From NCBI GenBank assembly GCA_040220415.1, contig JAVJUV010000121.1, positions 9,787 through 73,786 of the forward strand: a stretch of 64,000 bases of DNA, given 5' to 3'. Shown piece by piece: positions 1-8,073 of the stretch. Position 1 is the stretch's first letter. Each line of letters opens with the position of its first letter. The translations under genes and the position numbers were made by a program. This DNA is from JAVJUV01 sp040220415 (lineage in GTDB: Bacteria; Pseudomonadota; Alphaproteobacteria; Rhodobacterales; Rhodobacteraceae). Below the pieces are notes generated by a model that worked only from the letters and a program-made list of their open reading frames with translations, made no database searches and was not told the DNA's origin.

Positions 1-79
1 GGCGCAAGGCCGGCGGGGGCAGCACCCCTCGACCGCCGGGCATACAAACTGCCTTACCTTTTTCCGACAATCGCCGACG

Positions 80-1891
80 CTAGGCCGACGCGGCCTTTTC
101 TTCCAGCGTCAGCCATTCTTCCTCGGCCTTCGCCAGCTTTTCCTGGCGTTCGTTCAGCGCCTCGGTGGCCTTGCGGAATTTCACCGGCTCGCGCGTGAAC
201 AACTCGGGATCGGACAGCAACTCGGTCAGTTTCCCGATCTCGGCCTCCAGCCGATCGATCACCGATGGCAGCACTTCCAGGCGGTGCTTTTCCGTGAAAC
301 TCAGCCGCGCAACCTTCTGTTTCGATGTCGGTTTTTCTACCTCTATGCGATGTCCCGCCGGCTTCTCCGGCGGCGGCGCGGCAAGCGCGCGTTTCGGCGC
401 GTAATCCGACCATCCCCCGGCATGAACGACGATCCGACCGCGCCCCTCGAGCGCAACGGTGGTCGTCGCCACCCGGTCCAGAAAGTCCCTGTCGTGGCTG
501 ACCAGCAGAACCGTGCCGTCATAGTCGTCCAGCAGTTCCTGCAACAGGTCCAGCGTCTCGATGTCCAGGTCGTTCGTCGGTTCGTCCAGAACCAGCAGGT
601 TCGACGACTTCGCCATCAATTTAGCCAGCAATAACCGCGCCTTCTCGCCGCCCGACAGCGACCGCACCGGCGCCCGGGCCTGGCTTTCATCGAACAGGAA
701 GTCCTTCAGATACCCCACCACATGACGCGGTGCGCCACGCACCAGGATCTGGTCCGCCCGCCCCGAGACGCGCATCTCCCGGTCGCCCGTCAGGCTTTCC
801 CAAAGCGACATCTCCGGGTCCAGCGCCTCGCGTCTCTGATCGAAGACGGACATCTCCAGATTGGTGCCCAGCGTGACGGTTCCGGCATCGGGTTCCAGCT
901 GCCCCGTCAGCATCTCGATCAGCGTCGTCTTGCCCACGCCGTTCGGCCCGACAAAGGCCACCCGATCCCCGCGCTGAACCTTCAGCGAGAAATCGCGGCA
1001 GATCACCTTGTCGCCGTAAACCTTTGTAATTCCGACCGCCTCGATCACCCGCTTGCCGGACTTCGGACCCGACTCCAGCGCCATCGCGGCCGTTCCCTCG
1101 CGTCTGATCTGGCCCGATCTTTCCGCCCGCAGCGCCTGCAACGCCCGTACCCGGCCCTGGTTGCGCGTGCGCCGCGCACTGATCCCCTCGACCGCCCACT
1201 TCGCCTCGGCCTTGATCTTGCGGTCCAGCTTGTGGCGCGCGTCGTCTTCTTCCGACCACAGCTTGTCGCGCCAATCCTCGAACGCCTCGAAACTCTTGTC
1301 CTGCCGACGCACCACGCCCCGGTCGATCCACAGCGTGCCCCGCGCCAGCCGCCGCAGGAAGGCGCGGTCGTGACTGATCACGACGAAGGCCTGCCGGGTT
1401 TCGGACAGACGTTCCTCAAGCCATTGTATGGCTTCAATATCCAGATGGTTGGTCGGCTCGTCCAGCAGCATCAGCGCCGGTTCCTCGGCGATGATCCGCG
1501 CCAGCGCCGCCCGGCGCCGCTCGCCGCCCGAGGCCGCCGCGACGGGGGTCGCGGGATCGAATTTCAGCCCCTCGGCCACCGCCTCGACCCGCCACATCTC
1601 GGCAGCACCCAGCCCGCCGACGGCGAAATCGCCCAGGGTCGCGAAGCCCGCCATGTCGGGCTCCTGCTCCATATAGCCGACGCTGTCGCCGGGAGAGAGG
1701 ATACGCGCGCCCTGATCCGGCTCGACCAGCCCCGCCATCACCTTCATCAGTGTCGACTTGCCCGAGCCGTTCCGCCCCACAAGCGCCAACCGGTCGCCCG
1801 GCTGGATCACCAGCGAGAGACCCGAGAAAACCGGATCACCGCCGAATGTCAGCGAAATGTCCGTGAGTTGCAGAAGCGGAGCGCGTGCCAT
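80..1891 (-). CDS. uup: ABC-F family ATPase, Uup-like
   Basis: Soluble ABC-F ATPase (603 aa) without membrane segments; family members act on the ribosome or nucleic acids rather than in transport. Two ABC modules are visible: Walker A GRNGSGKST near residue 40, signature SGGERRRAAL and Walker B LMLLDEPTNHLD in the first; GPNGVGKTT, LSGGEKARLLL and LLVLDEPTNDLD in the second. The C-terminus (about residues 530-603) is a charged, Leu/Glu-rich helical tail, as in the DNA-binding coiled coil of Uup, which favours Uup over EttA or YheS. Length fits Uup (about 600-635 aa). ATG start at 1891. The olsB-like gene ends 38 bp upstream on the same strand. Assignment to Uup within ABC-F is by tail architecture and is less certain than the superfamily. 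Confidence 0.9.
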   Translation of the reverse strand: MARAPLLQLTDISLTFGGDPVFSGLSLVIQPGDRLALVGRNGSGKSTLMKVMAGLVEPDQGARILSPGDSVGYMEQEPDMAGFATLGDFAVGGLGAAEMWRVEAVAEGLKFDPATPVAAASGGERRRAALARIIAEEPALMLLDEPTNHLDIEAIQWLEERLSETRQAFVVISHDRAFLRRLARGTLWIDRGVVRRQDKSFEAFEDWRDKLWSEEDDARHKLDRKIKAEAKWAVEGISARRTRNQGRVRALQALRAERSGQIRREGTAAMALESGPKSGKRVIEAVGITKVYGDKVICRDFSLKVQRGDRVAFVGPNGVGKTTLIEMLTGQLEPDAGTVTLGTNLEMSVFDQRREALDPEMSLWESLTGDREMRVSGRADQILVRGAPRHVVGYLKDFLFDESQARAPVRSLSGGEKARLLLAKLMAKSSNLLVLDEPTNDLDIETLDLLQELLDDYDGTVLLVSHDRDFLDRVATTTVALEGRGRIVVHAGGWSDYAPKRALAAPPPEKPAGHRIEVEKPTSKQKVARLSFTEKHRLEVLPSVIDRLEAEIGKLTELLSDPELFTREPVKFRKATEALNERQEKLAKAEEEWLTLEEKAASA

Positions 1892-1929
1892 GGGGGCGAG
1901 CTAAGCCCGCGCCGCGGCGGCGTCAATGG

Positions 1930-2682
1930 TCAGCCGGCAACGGCGCGCAGTGCCCGCGCGCGCGCCGGCGGGATCGCGCGGATCTCGAGGCCGGTGAACA
2001 CGTGCAGCGTATTCAGATCCCGATCAACGACGGCGTGATCCGAAACCCAGCCCCCCATCGTGAGATAGCTCTTCAACAGCGGCGGCATCCGTTTGAGGGC
2101 CTTCACCCGGTCGGGCTTGGCGCAAAGCCGCTCGGCAAAGCGGAAGACGTTCGGCGCCTTGATCCGGGGCAGCCAGCGCTTGGGCGCAAGGTGGCGCTCG
2201 GTCAGCATGGCGAAGGCATCGGCATAATACTCGGCATCGGTTCCGTGAAACGAGGAACAGCCGAACAGCATCTCGACCTTCTCGCTGTCGACGAAGGCCG
2301 TCATCGCGCCCCAGGCGGCCCGCAGGATATCGGGATCGGCCAATCCGGGTTCTATGCAGAACCGGCCCATTTCGACCATCGGGCCGTCGAATGCGCTCAG
2401 CGCGTCCAGTTCGTAATACTGCGCCGAATAGCAGCGCCCGATCTCCGCGCCCGACGCCAGCGGCATCAGGCGGAACGTCGCGACAAGCCGCCCCGTCCTC
2501 GCCTCTTCGATCAGAACGTGGCGGCAGAGCGCGTCGAAGACATCCGCATCGCGCCCGTCCCGCCGTTCGGCGGCCCCGGTCCCGGCGATGAACGCGCGGT
2601 ACCGCAGGCGCTGCGCCGCTTCCAGATCGGCCTCGGTCTCGGCCAGCCGCGTCCTGTATCTGCCTTTGCCCCAGATAAGCAT
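1930..2682 (-). CDS. olsB: GNAT-fold L-ornithine N-alpha-acyltransferase (OlsB-like)
   Basis: Probable acyl-ACP-dependent N-acyltransferase (250 aa) making lyso-ornithine lipid, the first step to ornithine lipids. The sequence matches the OlsB/hemolysin-like GNAT family: RYRAFIAGTGAAE near the N-terminus, VATFRLMPL, MVEMGRFCIEP and FGCSSFHGTD in the core. I start at the ATG at 2682 (MLIWGKGRYRTR) because GGAAGGA lies 7-8 nt upstream; an upstream in-frame ATG would extend into the msrB promoter region. In Rhodobacter-type genomes olsB is often followed by the acyltransferase olsA, but here uup follows, so the second enzyme must be elsewhere. The specific substrate is inferred from the family. 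Confidence 0.8.
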   Translation of the reverse strand: MLIWGKGRYRTRLAETEADLEAAQRLRYRAFIAGTGAAERRDGRDADVFDALCRHVLIEEARTGRLVATFRLMPLASGAEIGRCYSAQYYELDALSAFDGPMVEMGRFCIEPGLADPDILRAAWGAMTAFVDSEKVEMLFGCSSFHGTDAEYYADAFAMLTERHLAPKRWLPRIKAPNVFRFAERLCAKPDRVKALKRMPPLLKSYLTMGGWVSDHAVVDRDLNTLHVFTGLEIRAIPPARARALRAVAG

Positions 2683-2786
2683 ATCGTGATCCTTCCACGT
2701 CTGGCGCCTGTGGCGTTGCCGCCTACATATCGGCTTGCACAGAATGCCATACAAGTTGTGACGTGGATACGACGATGGGGACAGAT

Positions 2787-3182
2787 ATGGACAAAGTCGA
2801 GAAATCAGACGCCGAGTGGCGTTCGCAACTGGATGACCTGGCCTACAAGGTGCTGCGCAAGCATGGCACCGAACGCGCCTTCACCCACGACGATTTTCCG
2901 AAAGAGCCGGGCGCCTATCACTGCAAGGGATGCGGCGCGGCGCTCTTCGATCAGGCGCACAAGTTCGATTCGGGCACCGGCTGGCCGTCGTTCTACCGGC
3001 CTCTCGAGCCGGACATGGTGGGCGAAAGCGAGGACCGCGGCCTTTTCATGCGCCGGACCGAAGTTCACTGCGCGCGCTGCGGCGGGCATCTGGGACACGT
3101 CTTTCCGGACGGCCCGCAACCGACGGGCCTGCGATACTGCATCAACGGCGTCGCCCTGGAATTCGAGCCCGAGAACGACTAG
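2787..3182 (+). CDS. msrB: Peptide-methionine (R)-S-oxide reductase MsrB
   Basis: Reduces the R-epimer of methionine sulfoxide in proteins, repairing oxidative damage in the cytoplasm. All family marks are present: zinc-binding pairs CKGC and CARC (Cys46/49 and Cys95/98, numbering from this start), the GTGWPSF motif, GHVFPDGP and the catalytic Cys118 in RYCINGVAL. 131 aa from the ATG at 2787, which has GGGGA five nt upstream; in-frame GTG 2763 and ATG 2775 are alternatives with no clear ribosome-binding site. It ends in the same CTAG tetranucleotide that ends bamE on the other strand. Confidence 0.95.
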   Translation: MDKVEKSDAEWRSQLDDLAYKVLRKHGTERAFTHDDFPKEPGAYHCKGCGAALFDQAHKFDSGTGWPSFYRPLEPDMVGESEDRGLFMRRTEVHCARCGGHLGHVFPDGPQPTGLRYCINGVALEFEPEND

Positions 3183-3646
3183 CCGTCCGACTCGAGGAAA
3201 TTGTCGGCCGCGAAGTTGCCCAGGTTCGAGAAGAGCTGACGCAGGAAACTGACGCCGCGCGTGTTCGATGTGGTGACGCGACGGTTCAACGCAACGACCT
3301 GGCCATTCTCGAGGCCGAAGCGCTCGATGTTCTCGACCTGGCCGTTCTCGGCGAAGCTGATGGCGACGACCTGGCGGTTCACCTCCTTGGGCGCGCGCCA
3401 GAGGAATCGTTCGTAATCCGACTTCACATAGTACCAGCCGCGATCGTCCACGATGCCCGAGGTGCTGGGCCTGCCCAGAATCCGGGCCACGGTATCCTTG
3501 GTGTCCAGTCCCACCTCGACCTCTGCCAGCAGATCTTCGTCGGGCACGTAGCCGTGGCTGTCTTCCAGCCGCGAGCATCCGGCGATAAGGACAAGCGCCA
3601 CGATGCCGATCCCGACCCGAATCCTGGAAATGCCGCTCTGCGTCAT
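3179..3646 (-). CDS. bamE: Outer membrane assembly lipoprotein BamE (SmpA/OmlA)
   Basis: Small lipoprotein (155 aa) of the BAM complex that inserts beta-barrel proteins into the outer membrane. The N-terminus has a signal with lipobox LIAGC, so Cys24 should be lipidated. The following domain has the SmpA/OmlA layout: a Tyr-rich strand after VGLDTKDTVARILGRPS, then WYYVKSDYERF and QVVAISFAENGQV. The ATG at 3646 is preceded by GAGGTGAGGGG. The gene faces msrB, with stop codons overlapping in CTAG at 3179-3182, and is divergent from yceD. In alphaproteobacteria bamE commonly sits beside yceD-rpmF-plsX-fabH, as here. Confidence 0.9.
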   Translation of the reverse strand: MTQSGISRIRVGIGIVALVLIAGCSRLEDSHGYVPDEDLLAEVEVGLDTKDTVARILGRPSTSGIVDDRGWYYVKSDYERFLWRAPKEVNRQVVAISFAENGQVENIERFGLENGQVVALNRRVTTSNTRGVSFLRQLFSNLGNFAADNFLESDG

Positions 3647-3725
3647 GCCCCTCACCTCTTGCATCGCGCCGACGCGCCGCCTAGTCGGCATATCGACAGA
3701 ACACCGCCTGTTCAAGGATTTGCTC

Positions 3726-4280
3726 ATGGCAGACGATAACGTAACCGGAAGTGTGCGGACCGGCGACATCACCAGGCCGCTCGACTTCTCGCTGAAACCG
3801 GACGCCGAGGCGCGCGCCGCACTGGCCGACCGGCTTGGCATATCGGCGATCCGAAAGCTGACCTTCCAGGGAAGGATCGCCCCCGAGGGCGACACCGACC
3901 TGCGCCTCGAGGCCCGGCTGGGCGCGACCGTGGTGCAGCCCTGCGTCGTGACGTTGACCCCGGTGACCACGCGCATCGACGAAAGCGTTTCACGTCACTA
4001 CCTGGCCGACATGCCGCGAATCCCCGAGGGCGAAGAGGTCGAGATGCCCGAGGACGACACCGCCGACCCCCTGCCCCGCGAGATCGATCTGGCGACCGTC
4101 ATGGCCGAGGCGCTTGCCCTGGCCCTGCCGCCCTGGCCGCGCGCCGAGGGCGTCGAAACGGTCGAGGTGTCGGTGACGGAACCTGGCAGAGAAGCCATGA
4201 CGGACGAGGAGGCCAAGCCCTTCGCCGCCCTGAAATCCCTACGCGACAAGCTTGGTCCCCCCGACGAAGAAAAGGACTGA
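3726..4280 (+). CDS. yceD: DUF177 / YceD family protein
   Basis: 184-aa DUF177 (YceD) protein; in plants and bacteria the family is needed for normal 23S rRNA accumulation, though the mechanism is not settled. The core VVQPCVVTLTPVTTRIDESV with a single conserved Cys fits the family (which often has C-x2-C), and the protein is acidic towards its C-terminus. ATG at 3726 has AAGGA eight nt upstream. It lies immediately upstream of rpmF, plsX and fabH, the conserved order in many bacteria, so ribosome assembly and fatty-acid initiation genes are probably co-expressed. Confidence 0.85.
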   Translation: MADDNVTGSVRTGDITRPLDFSLKPDAEARAALADRLGISAIRKLTFQGRIAPEGDTDLRLEARLGATVVQPCVVTLTPVTTRIDESVSRHYLADMPRIPEGEEVEMPEDDTADPLPREIDLATVMAEALALALPPWPRAEGVETVEVSVTEPGREAMTDEEAKPFAALKSLRDKLGPPDEEKD

Positions 4281-4423
4281 ATTCGCCCTTGCGTTTCATC
4301 GGAATCACAGTATGTATGCGCACTCTTTCGAACATTGGGTTGGACACGGGCCGCGCCAGCGCGTATCACCGCACTGACCCAGAACCACCGGGGCGCAGCC
4401 CCCTTGAATACCGAGGTTGAGAC

Positions 4424-4630
4424 ATGGCTGTCCCTCAGAATAAAGTCACCCGCTCGCGCCGTAACATGCGCCGTGCGCACGACGCTCTCGTTGCAGGCAA
4501 TCCGGCGGAATGCCCGAACTGCGGCGAGTTGAAGCGTCCGCACCACGTATGTGGCGCATGCGGACATTATGACGACCGCGAAGTCGTCGCACAGGCCGAC
4601 GAGATCGACCTGGACGACGACGCAGCGTAA
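4424..4630 (+). CDS. rpmF: 50S ribosomal protein L32
   Basis: Ribosomal protein L32, 68 aa. Begins MAVPQNKVTRSRRNMRRAHD, the standard L32 N-terminus, and carries a four-cysteine zinc ribbon (Cys30, Cys33, Cys43, Cys46), so this is the zinc-binding C+ form. The C-terminus is unusually acidic (DEIDLDDDAA), common in alphaproteobacteria. GAGGTTGAG precedes the ATG. A 143-bp leader separates it from yceD; I see no clear terminator there. Confidence 0.97.
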   Translation: MAVPQNKVTRSRRNMRRAHDALVAGNPAECPNCGELKRPHHVCGACGHYDDREVVAQADEIDLDDDAA

Positions 4631-4657
4631 GCGTCGCCCGCGCGCCCCGGCCCGGCG

Positions 4658-5761
4658 ATGACGGATAATACCGATCAGACCAAAGGCACCGCGCGGCCCA
4701 TTACCATTTCAGTCGACGCCATGGGCGGCGACCGCGGACCTGCGGCCGTCGTCGCCGGCATTCACAAGAGCGCCTCGAAGAACCCGAAGATCGCGTTCAT
4801 CGTTCACGGGCCCGCGTCGGAACTGAAACCCCTTATCGAAAAGCGCCGACTGAGCGACCGCTGCGAGATCCGCGACGTCGCGGACGTCGTCACGATGGAC
4901 GCCAAACCAAGCCACGTTATGCGCAACGGCAAGGACACCTCGATGTGGTCGGCCATCGACGCCGTTCGCGATGGGCAGGCCGATGCGGTCGTCTCGTGCG
5001 GGAACACCGGCGCGCTGATGGTGGTGTCGATGCTGCGGCTCAGGAAATTGCCGGGCGTCGACCGGCCCGCCATCGCCTGTCTCTGGCCATCACGCAATCC
5101 GGACGGTTTCAACATCATGCTGGACGTCGGCGCCGACATCCGCGCCGATGCCAACAACCTGCTGCAATACGCCCTGATGGGCAGTTCCTATGCCCGCAAC
5201 GGTCTGGGCCTTAAGCGGCCCCGGATCGGATTGCTGAATGTCGGCACGGAAGAGCACAAGGGCCGCCCCGAGATCAAGGAGGCCCACGACCTGATCGCCG
5301 AGGCCGCGCCCGTCGCCGACTTCGAGTTCGTCGGTTTCGTCGAAGGCGGCGATATCCCGTCGGATCGCGTCGACGTCATCGTGACGGACGGATTTACCGG
5401 CAACGTCGCGCTCAAGACCGGAGAGGGCACCGCCTCGCTGATCCGAGACTTCCTGCAGGTCGCCTTCAAGGCAACGCCGCTTTCGCGCATCGCGGCGCTG
5501 CTTGCCCTTACATCCCTTCGCCGCCTGACCAAGCGGATCGACCCCCGCCGGGTCAACGGGGGCGTCTTCCTGGGCCTGAACGGAACCGTTGTCAAAAGCC
5601 ACGGGTCGGCGGATGCCACGGGGGTTTCCTCGGCCATCAAGCTGGCCTTTCGCCTGGCCGAAAGCCGCTTCACCGAGCGTCTCGCGGCGCGGGTTGCATC
5701 CGCTGGCGCCGCGCGGCAGGATGCAGTCGGGCAAGTTGGCGAAAGCGAGCAGAACGAATGA
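4658..5761 (+). CDS. plsX: Phosphate acyltransferase PlsX
   Basis: Converts acyl-ACP to acyl-phosphate, the donor used by PlsY for glycerol-3-phosphate acylation; peripheral cytoplasmic enzyme of phospholipid synthesis. 367 aa. Motifs: ISVDAMGGDRGP at the N-terminus, SCGNTGALM, RPAIACLWP, LDVGADIRADANNLLQYA and VTDGFTGNVALKTGEG. A C-terminal helical tail of about 30 residues extends beyond the core. Its stop overlaps the fabH start (ATGA, 5758-5761), indicating translational coupling. Confidence 0.97.
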   Translation: MTDNTDQTKGTARPITISVDAMGGDRGPAAVVAGIHKSASKNPKIAFIVHGPASELKPLIEKRRLSDRCEIRDVADVVTMDAKPSHVMRNGKDTSMWSAIDAVRDGQADAVVSCGNTGALMVVSMLRLRKLPGVDRPAIACLWPSRNPDGFNIMLDVGADIRADANNLLQYALMGSSYARNGLGLKRPRIGLLNVGTEEHKGRPEIKEAHDLIAEAAPVADFEFVGFVEGGDIPSDRVDVIVTDGFTGNVALKTGEGTASLIRDFLQVAFKATPLSRIAALLALTSLRRLTKRIDPRRVNGGVFLGLNGTVVKSHGSADATGVSSAIKLAFRLAESRFTERLAARVASAGAARQDAVGQVGESEQNE

Positions 5762-6729
5762 CAAAACGCGCCGTCGTGCGAGGCGTCGGGCATTATCTGC
5801 CCGAACGGGTGGTTCCCAACGCGTGGTTTGAAGACAGGATCGACACTTCCGACGAGTGGATAAGGTCGCGCAGCGGCATCGAGCGCCGCCACTTCGCAGC
5901 GGAAGGACAGACCACGTCCGAACTGGCCGCGAACGCCGCCCAAAAGGCGCTCGACATGGCCGGTCTGCAGCCGGACGACATCGACGCGATGATCGTCGCC
6001 ACCTCCACCGCCGACCTCACATTTCCGTCGGCCGCCACCATGGTGCAGGAACGCCTTGGCATGTCGCGCGGCTTCGCCTTCGACATCCAGGCTGTTTGCG
6101 CGGGGTTCGTCTATGCGCTGGCCAACGCGAATGCGCTGATCATCTCGGATCAGGCCAAACGCGTGCTGGTGATCGGGGCCGAGACCTTCAGCCGGATCCT
6201 GGACTGGAACGACCGATCGACCTGCGTTCTCTTCGGTGACGGGGCAGGCGCCGTCGTACTCGAGGCCGCTGAAGGCAAGGGCACGACGGACGATCGGGGT
6301 ATTCTCTCGGTCGATCTCAATTCCGACGGCCGCCTCCGCGACCTTCTCTATGTCGACGGCGGCGTCTCGACGCAGTCTACCGGTTACCTCAGGATGCAGG
6401 GCAAGGAAGTCTTCCGTCATGCCGTCGAGAAACTGGCACAGACCGCGCACGACGCGCTCGACAAGGTCGGCCTTTCCGCCGAGGACGTCGACTGGATCGT
6501 GCCGCATCAGGCAAACCTCCGGATCATAAAGTCCACGGCGCAGAAAATGGGAATTGGCATGGACCGCGTGGTGCTGACGGTTCAGGATCACGGCAACACA
6601 TCGGCGGCCTCCATCCCGCTGGCGCTGTCGGTGGGCGTCGAACGCGGCCAGATCAAGAAGGGCGATCTGGTCGTGACCGAGGCCATCGGCGGCGGCCTTG
6701 CCTGGGGCTCGGTGGTTCTTCGCTGGTAA
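5758..6729 (+). CDS. fabH: 3-oxoacyl-ACP synthase III FabH
   Basis: Condenses acetyl-CoA with malonyl-ACP to start fatty-acid synthesis. 323 aa with the complete KAS III triad: Cys114 in IQAVCAGF, His250 in PHQANLR and Asn280 in GNTSAASIP. The four-base overlap with plsX and a palindromic terminator just after the stop mark it as the last gene of the yceD-rpmF-plsX-fabH unit. Confidence 0.97.
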   Translation: MTKRAVVRGVGHYLPERVVPNAWFEDRIDTSDEWIRSRSGIERRHFAAEGQTTSELAANAAQKALDMAGLQPDDIDAMIVATSTADLTFPSAATMVQERLGMSRGFAFDIQAVCAGFVYALANANALIISDQAKRVLVIGAETFSRILDWNDRSTCVLFGDGAGAVVLEAAEGKGTTDDRGILSVDLNSDGRLRDLLYVDGGVSTQSTGYLRMQGKEVFRHAVEKLAQTAHDALDKVGLSAEDVDWIVPHQANLRIIKSTAQKMGIGMDRVVLTVQDHGNTSAASIPLALSVGVERGQIKKGDLVVTEAIGGGLAWGSVVLRW

Positions 6730-6731
6730 AC

Positions 6732-6749
6732 GGGCGTTAACGCCCTTTT
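6732..6749 (+). terminator. Short rho-independent terminator after fabH
   Basis: Perfect palindrome GGGCGTTAACGCCC followed by TTTT, starting two bases after the fabH stop codon. It would fold as a 5-bp GC stem with a TTAA loop. The stem is short, so some readthrough into ihfA is possible. Confidence 0.65.
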
Positions 6750-6763
6750 CCAAGCGCTTGATA

Positions 6764-6792
6764 TTGACTCGGAAAATCTTCCCGCCCATGCT
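6764..6792 (+). promoter_or_regulatory. Candidate sigma-70-type promoter for ihfA
   Basis: TTGACT (6764-6769), a 17-bp spacer, then CATGCT (6787-6792, matching 3 of 6 in the -10 consensus). It lies 31 bp before the ihfA start and after the fabH terminator, so ihfA probably has its own promoter. The -10 is weak and the call is tentative. Confidence 0.4.
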
Positions 6793-6822
6793 ACCGCGAA
6801 CATAATTCGACGGGGGAGTGGA

Positions 6823-7125
6823 ATGAGCGAAAAGACATTGACACGTATGGATTTGAGCGACGCCGTCTTCCGGGAGGTCGGTCTCAGCCGCAACGAGTCC
6901 GCCCAGCTTGTCGAAAGCGTCCTTCAGCACATGTCCGACGCGCTTGTGAGTGGCGAACAGGTCAAGATTTCGTCCTTCGGGACGTTTTCGATCCGGAACA
7001 AGGCCGCGCGTGTCGGCCGGAACCCAAAGACCGGCGAGGAGGTTCCGATTCACCCCCGGCGGGTTCTGACGTTCCGCCCGTCCCATCTCATGAAAGAGCG
7101 CGTTGCAGCCGGCAACAAGCAGTAA
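6823..7125 (+). CDS. ihfA: Integration host factor subunit alpha
   Basis: DNA-bending nucleoid protein of the HU/IHF family, 100 aa; heterodimerises with IhfB and bends DNA sharply at specific sites. The beta-arm tip GRNPKTGEEVPI holds the intercalating Pro68, and VKISSFGTFSIRNK is the family core. Start has GGGGAG six nt upstream. The N-terminal sequence (TLTRMDLSDAVFREVGLSRNESAQLVE) is that of the alpha rather than the beta subunit. A MerR-type gene follows after 4 bp and is likely co-transcribed, a linkage common in this group. Confidence 0.95.
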   Translation: MSEKTLTRMDLSDAVFREVGLSRNESAQLVESVLQHMSDALVSGEQVKISSFGTFSIRNKAARVGRNPKTGEEVPIHPRRVLTFRPSHLMKERVAAGNKQ

Positions 7126-7129
7126 CGAA

Positions 7130-7894
7130 ATGGAAAAGTCCCGCGAGGCGTTCCGCACCATCTCGGAAGTGGCCGAGTGGCTGGACGTCCCGACACATGT
7201 TCTGAGATTCTGGGAAAGCCGGTTCTCGCAGATCAAGCCGGTCAAGCGCGCCGGCGGGCGGCGCTATTACCGCCCCTCGGACATGCGTGTGATCGGCGGG
7301 GTCAAGACGCTGCTGCACGATCAGGGCATGACGATCCGCGGCGTGCAGAAACTGTTTCGCGAACAGGGCATCAAGCACGTATCCTCGTTTTCCCCGGTGT
7401 TGTACGGCGCCGACGGCGACGTCGAAGACGACCAGGTGATCGAACACGTCCCGGCGCCGGATACCGAAGCCGGCATCGCGCCTTCGCCCGCCGCCCGCTC
7501 GACGCGTGAAGCGTTTCCCGACCCGATTGTCGACGCCATGGACGGAAACCCGGTCACTTCCGACGTGCCGGTGTTCTCGCATGCACGGCGGCCCGTCCCG
7601 GCCGAGGAAGCCCCTGCTGTACCGCCCGAGGAGGACACCCGGGCCGAGGAAGCGGTTGTCGCCGCCGCCCCGGCCGAACCCGCTCCTGAACCCGTTGAAC
7701 CGCCGGCCCCGGTCATACCCGCAACACCGGACGTCCCCGAGACCGATGCAGCCGACGATGATCCCTCTCACCCCGATTTGCCGGGTCTTGCCGCACGGCT
7801 GACGACCGCCCGGCGCGGGCAACTGCGAGAGCATCGCGTCGCCTTGACCGAGGCCGTCCGGCGCCTGAAAGACATCCGCGCACGGCTGAACTGA
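7130..7894 (+). CDS. MerR-family transcriptional regulator with long disordered tail
   Basis: 254-aa regulator. Residues 8-75 form the MerR winged helix: ISEVAEWLDVPTHVLRFWE, then RRYYRPSDMRVIGGVKTLL. Residues of roughly 95-225 are Pro/Ala/Glu-rich low complexity (for example PEPVEPPAPVIP), with no recognisable effector domain; a short basic amphipathic helix (LAARLTTARRGQLREHR to the end) closes the protein. No cysteine cluster, so not a metal sensor. Placement 4 bp after ihfA suggests co-expression. Effector and targets are unknown. The tRNA-Pro gene follows. Confidence 0.85.
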   Translation: MEKSREAFRTISEVAEWLDVPTHVLRFWESRFSQIKPVKRAGGRRYYRPSDMRVIGGVKTLLHDQGMTIRGVQKLFREQGIKHVSSFSPVLYGADGDVEDDQVIEHVPAPDTEAGIAPSPAARSTREAFPDPIVDAMDGNPVTSDVPVFSHARRPVPAEEAPAVPPEEDTRAEEAVVAAAPAEPAPEPVEPPAPVIPATPDVPETDAADDDPSHPDLPGLAARLTTARRGQLREHRVALTEAVRRLKDIRARLN

Positions 7895-7973
7895 CCGATG
7901 CCGGAACAAGCTGCCGTCCGCATGAAACTCAGCCCTTGCCCCCGACCCCGTTTTCGGTCAGAAGGCCCGCTGT

Positions 7974-8051
7974 CGGGCTATGGCGCAGCCTGGTTAGCGC
8001 GTCCGTCTGGGGGACGGAAGGTCGCAGGTTCGAATCCTGCTAGCCCGACCA
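7974..8051 (+). tRNA. tRNA-Pro(GGG)
   Basis: Cloverleaf read directly: acceptor CGGGCTA pairs with TAGCCCG, anticodon stem TCCGT/ACGGA with loop CTGGGGG giving anticodon GGG, and T-arm GCAGGTTCGAATCCTGC. The genomic copy includes the 3' CCA (8049-8051). It decodes CCC/CCU proline codons. dcd starts 22 nt downstream. Confidence 0.97.
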
Positions 8052-8073
8052 TTCCGACACGATCGAGGTTCAC

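Noticed and set aside
722..2038. Long open frame opposite uup
   Set aside because: Arg/Gln/His-rich composition with no family resemblance; uup itself has all ABC-F motifs.
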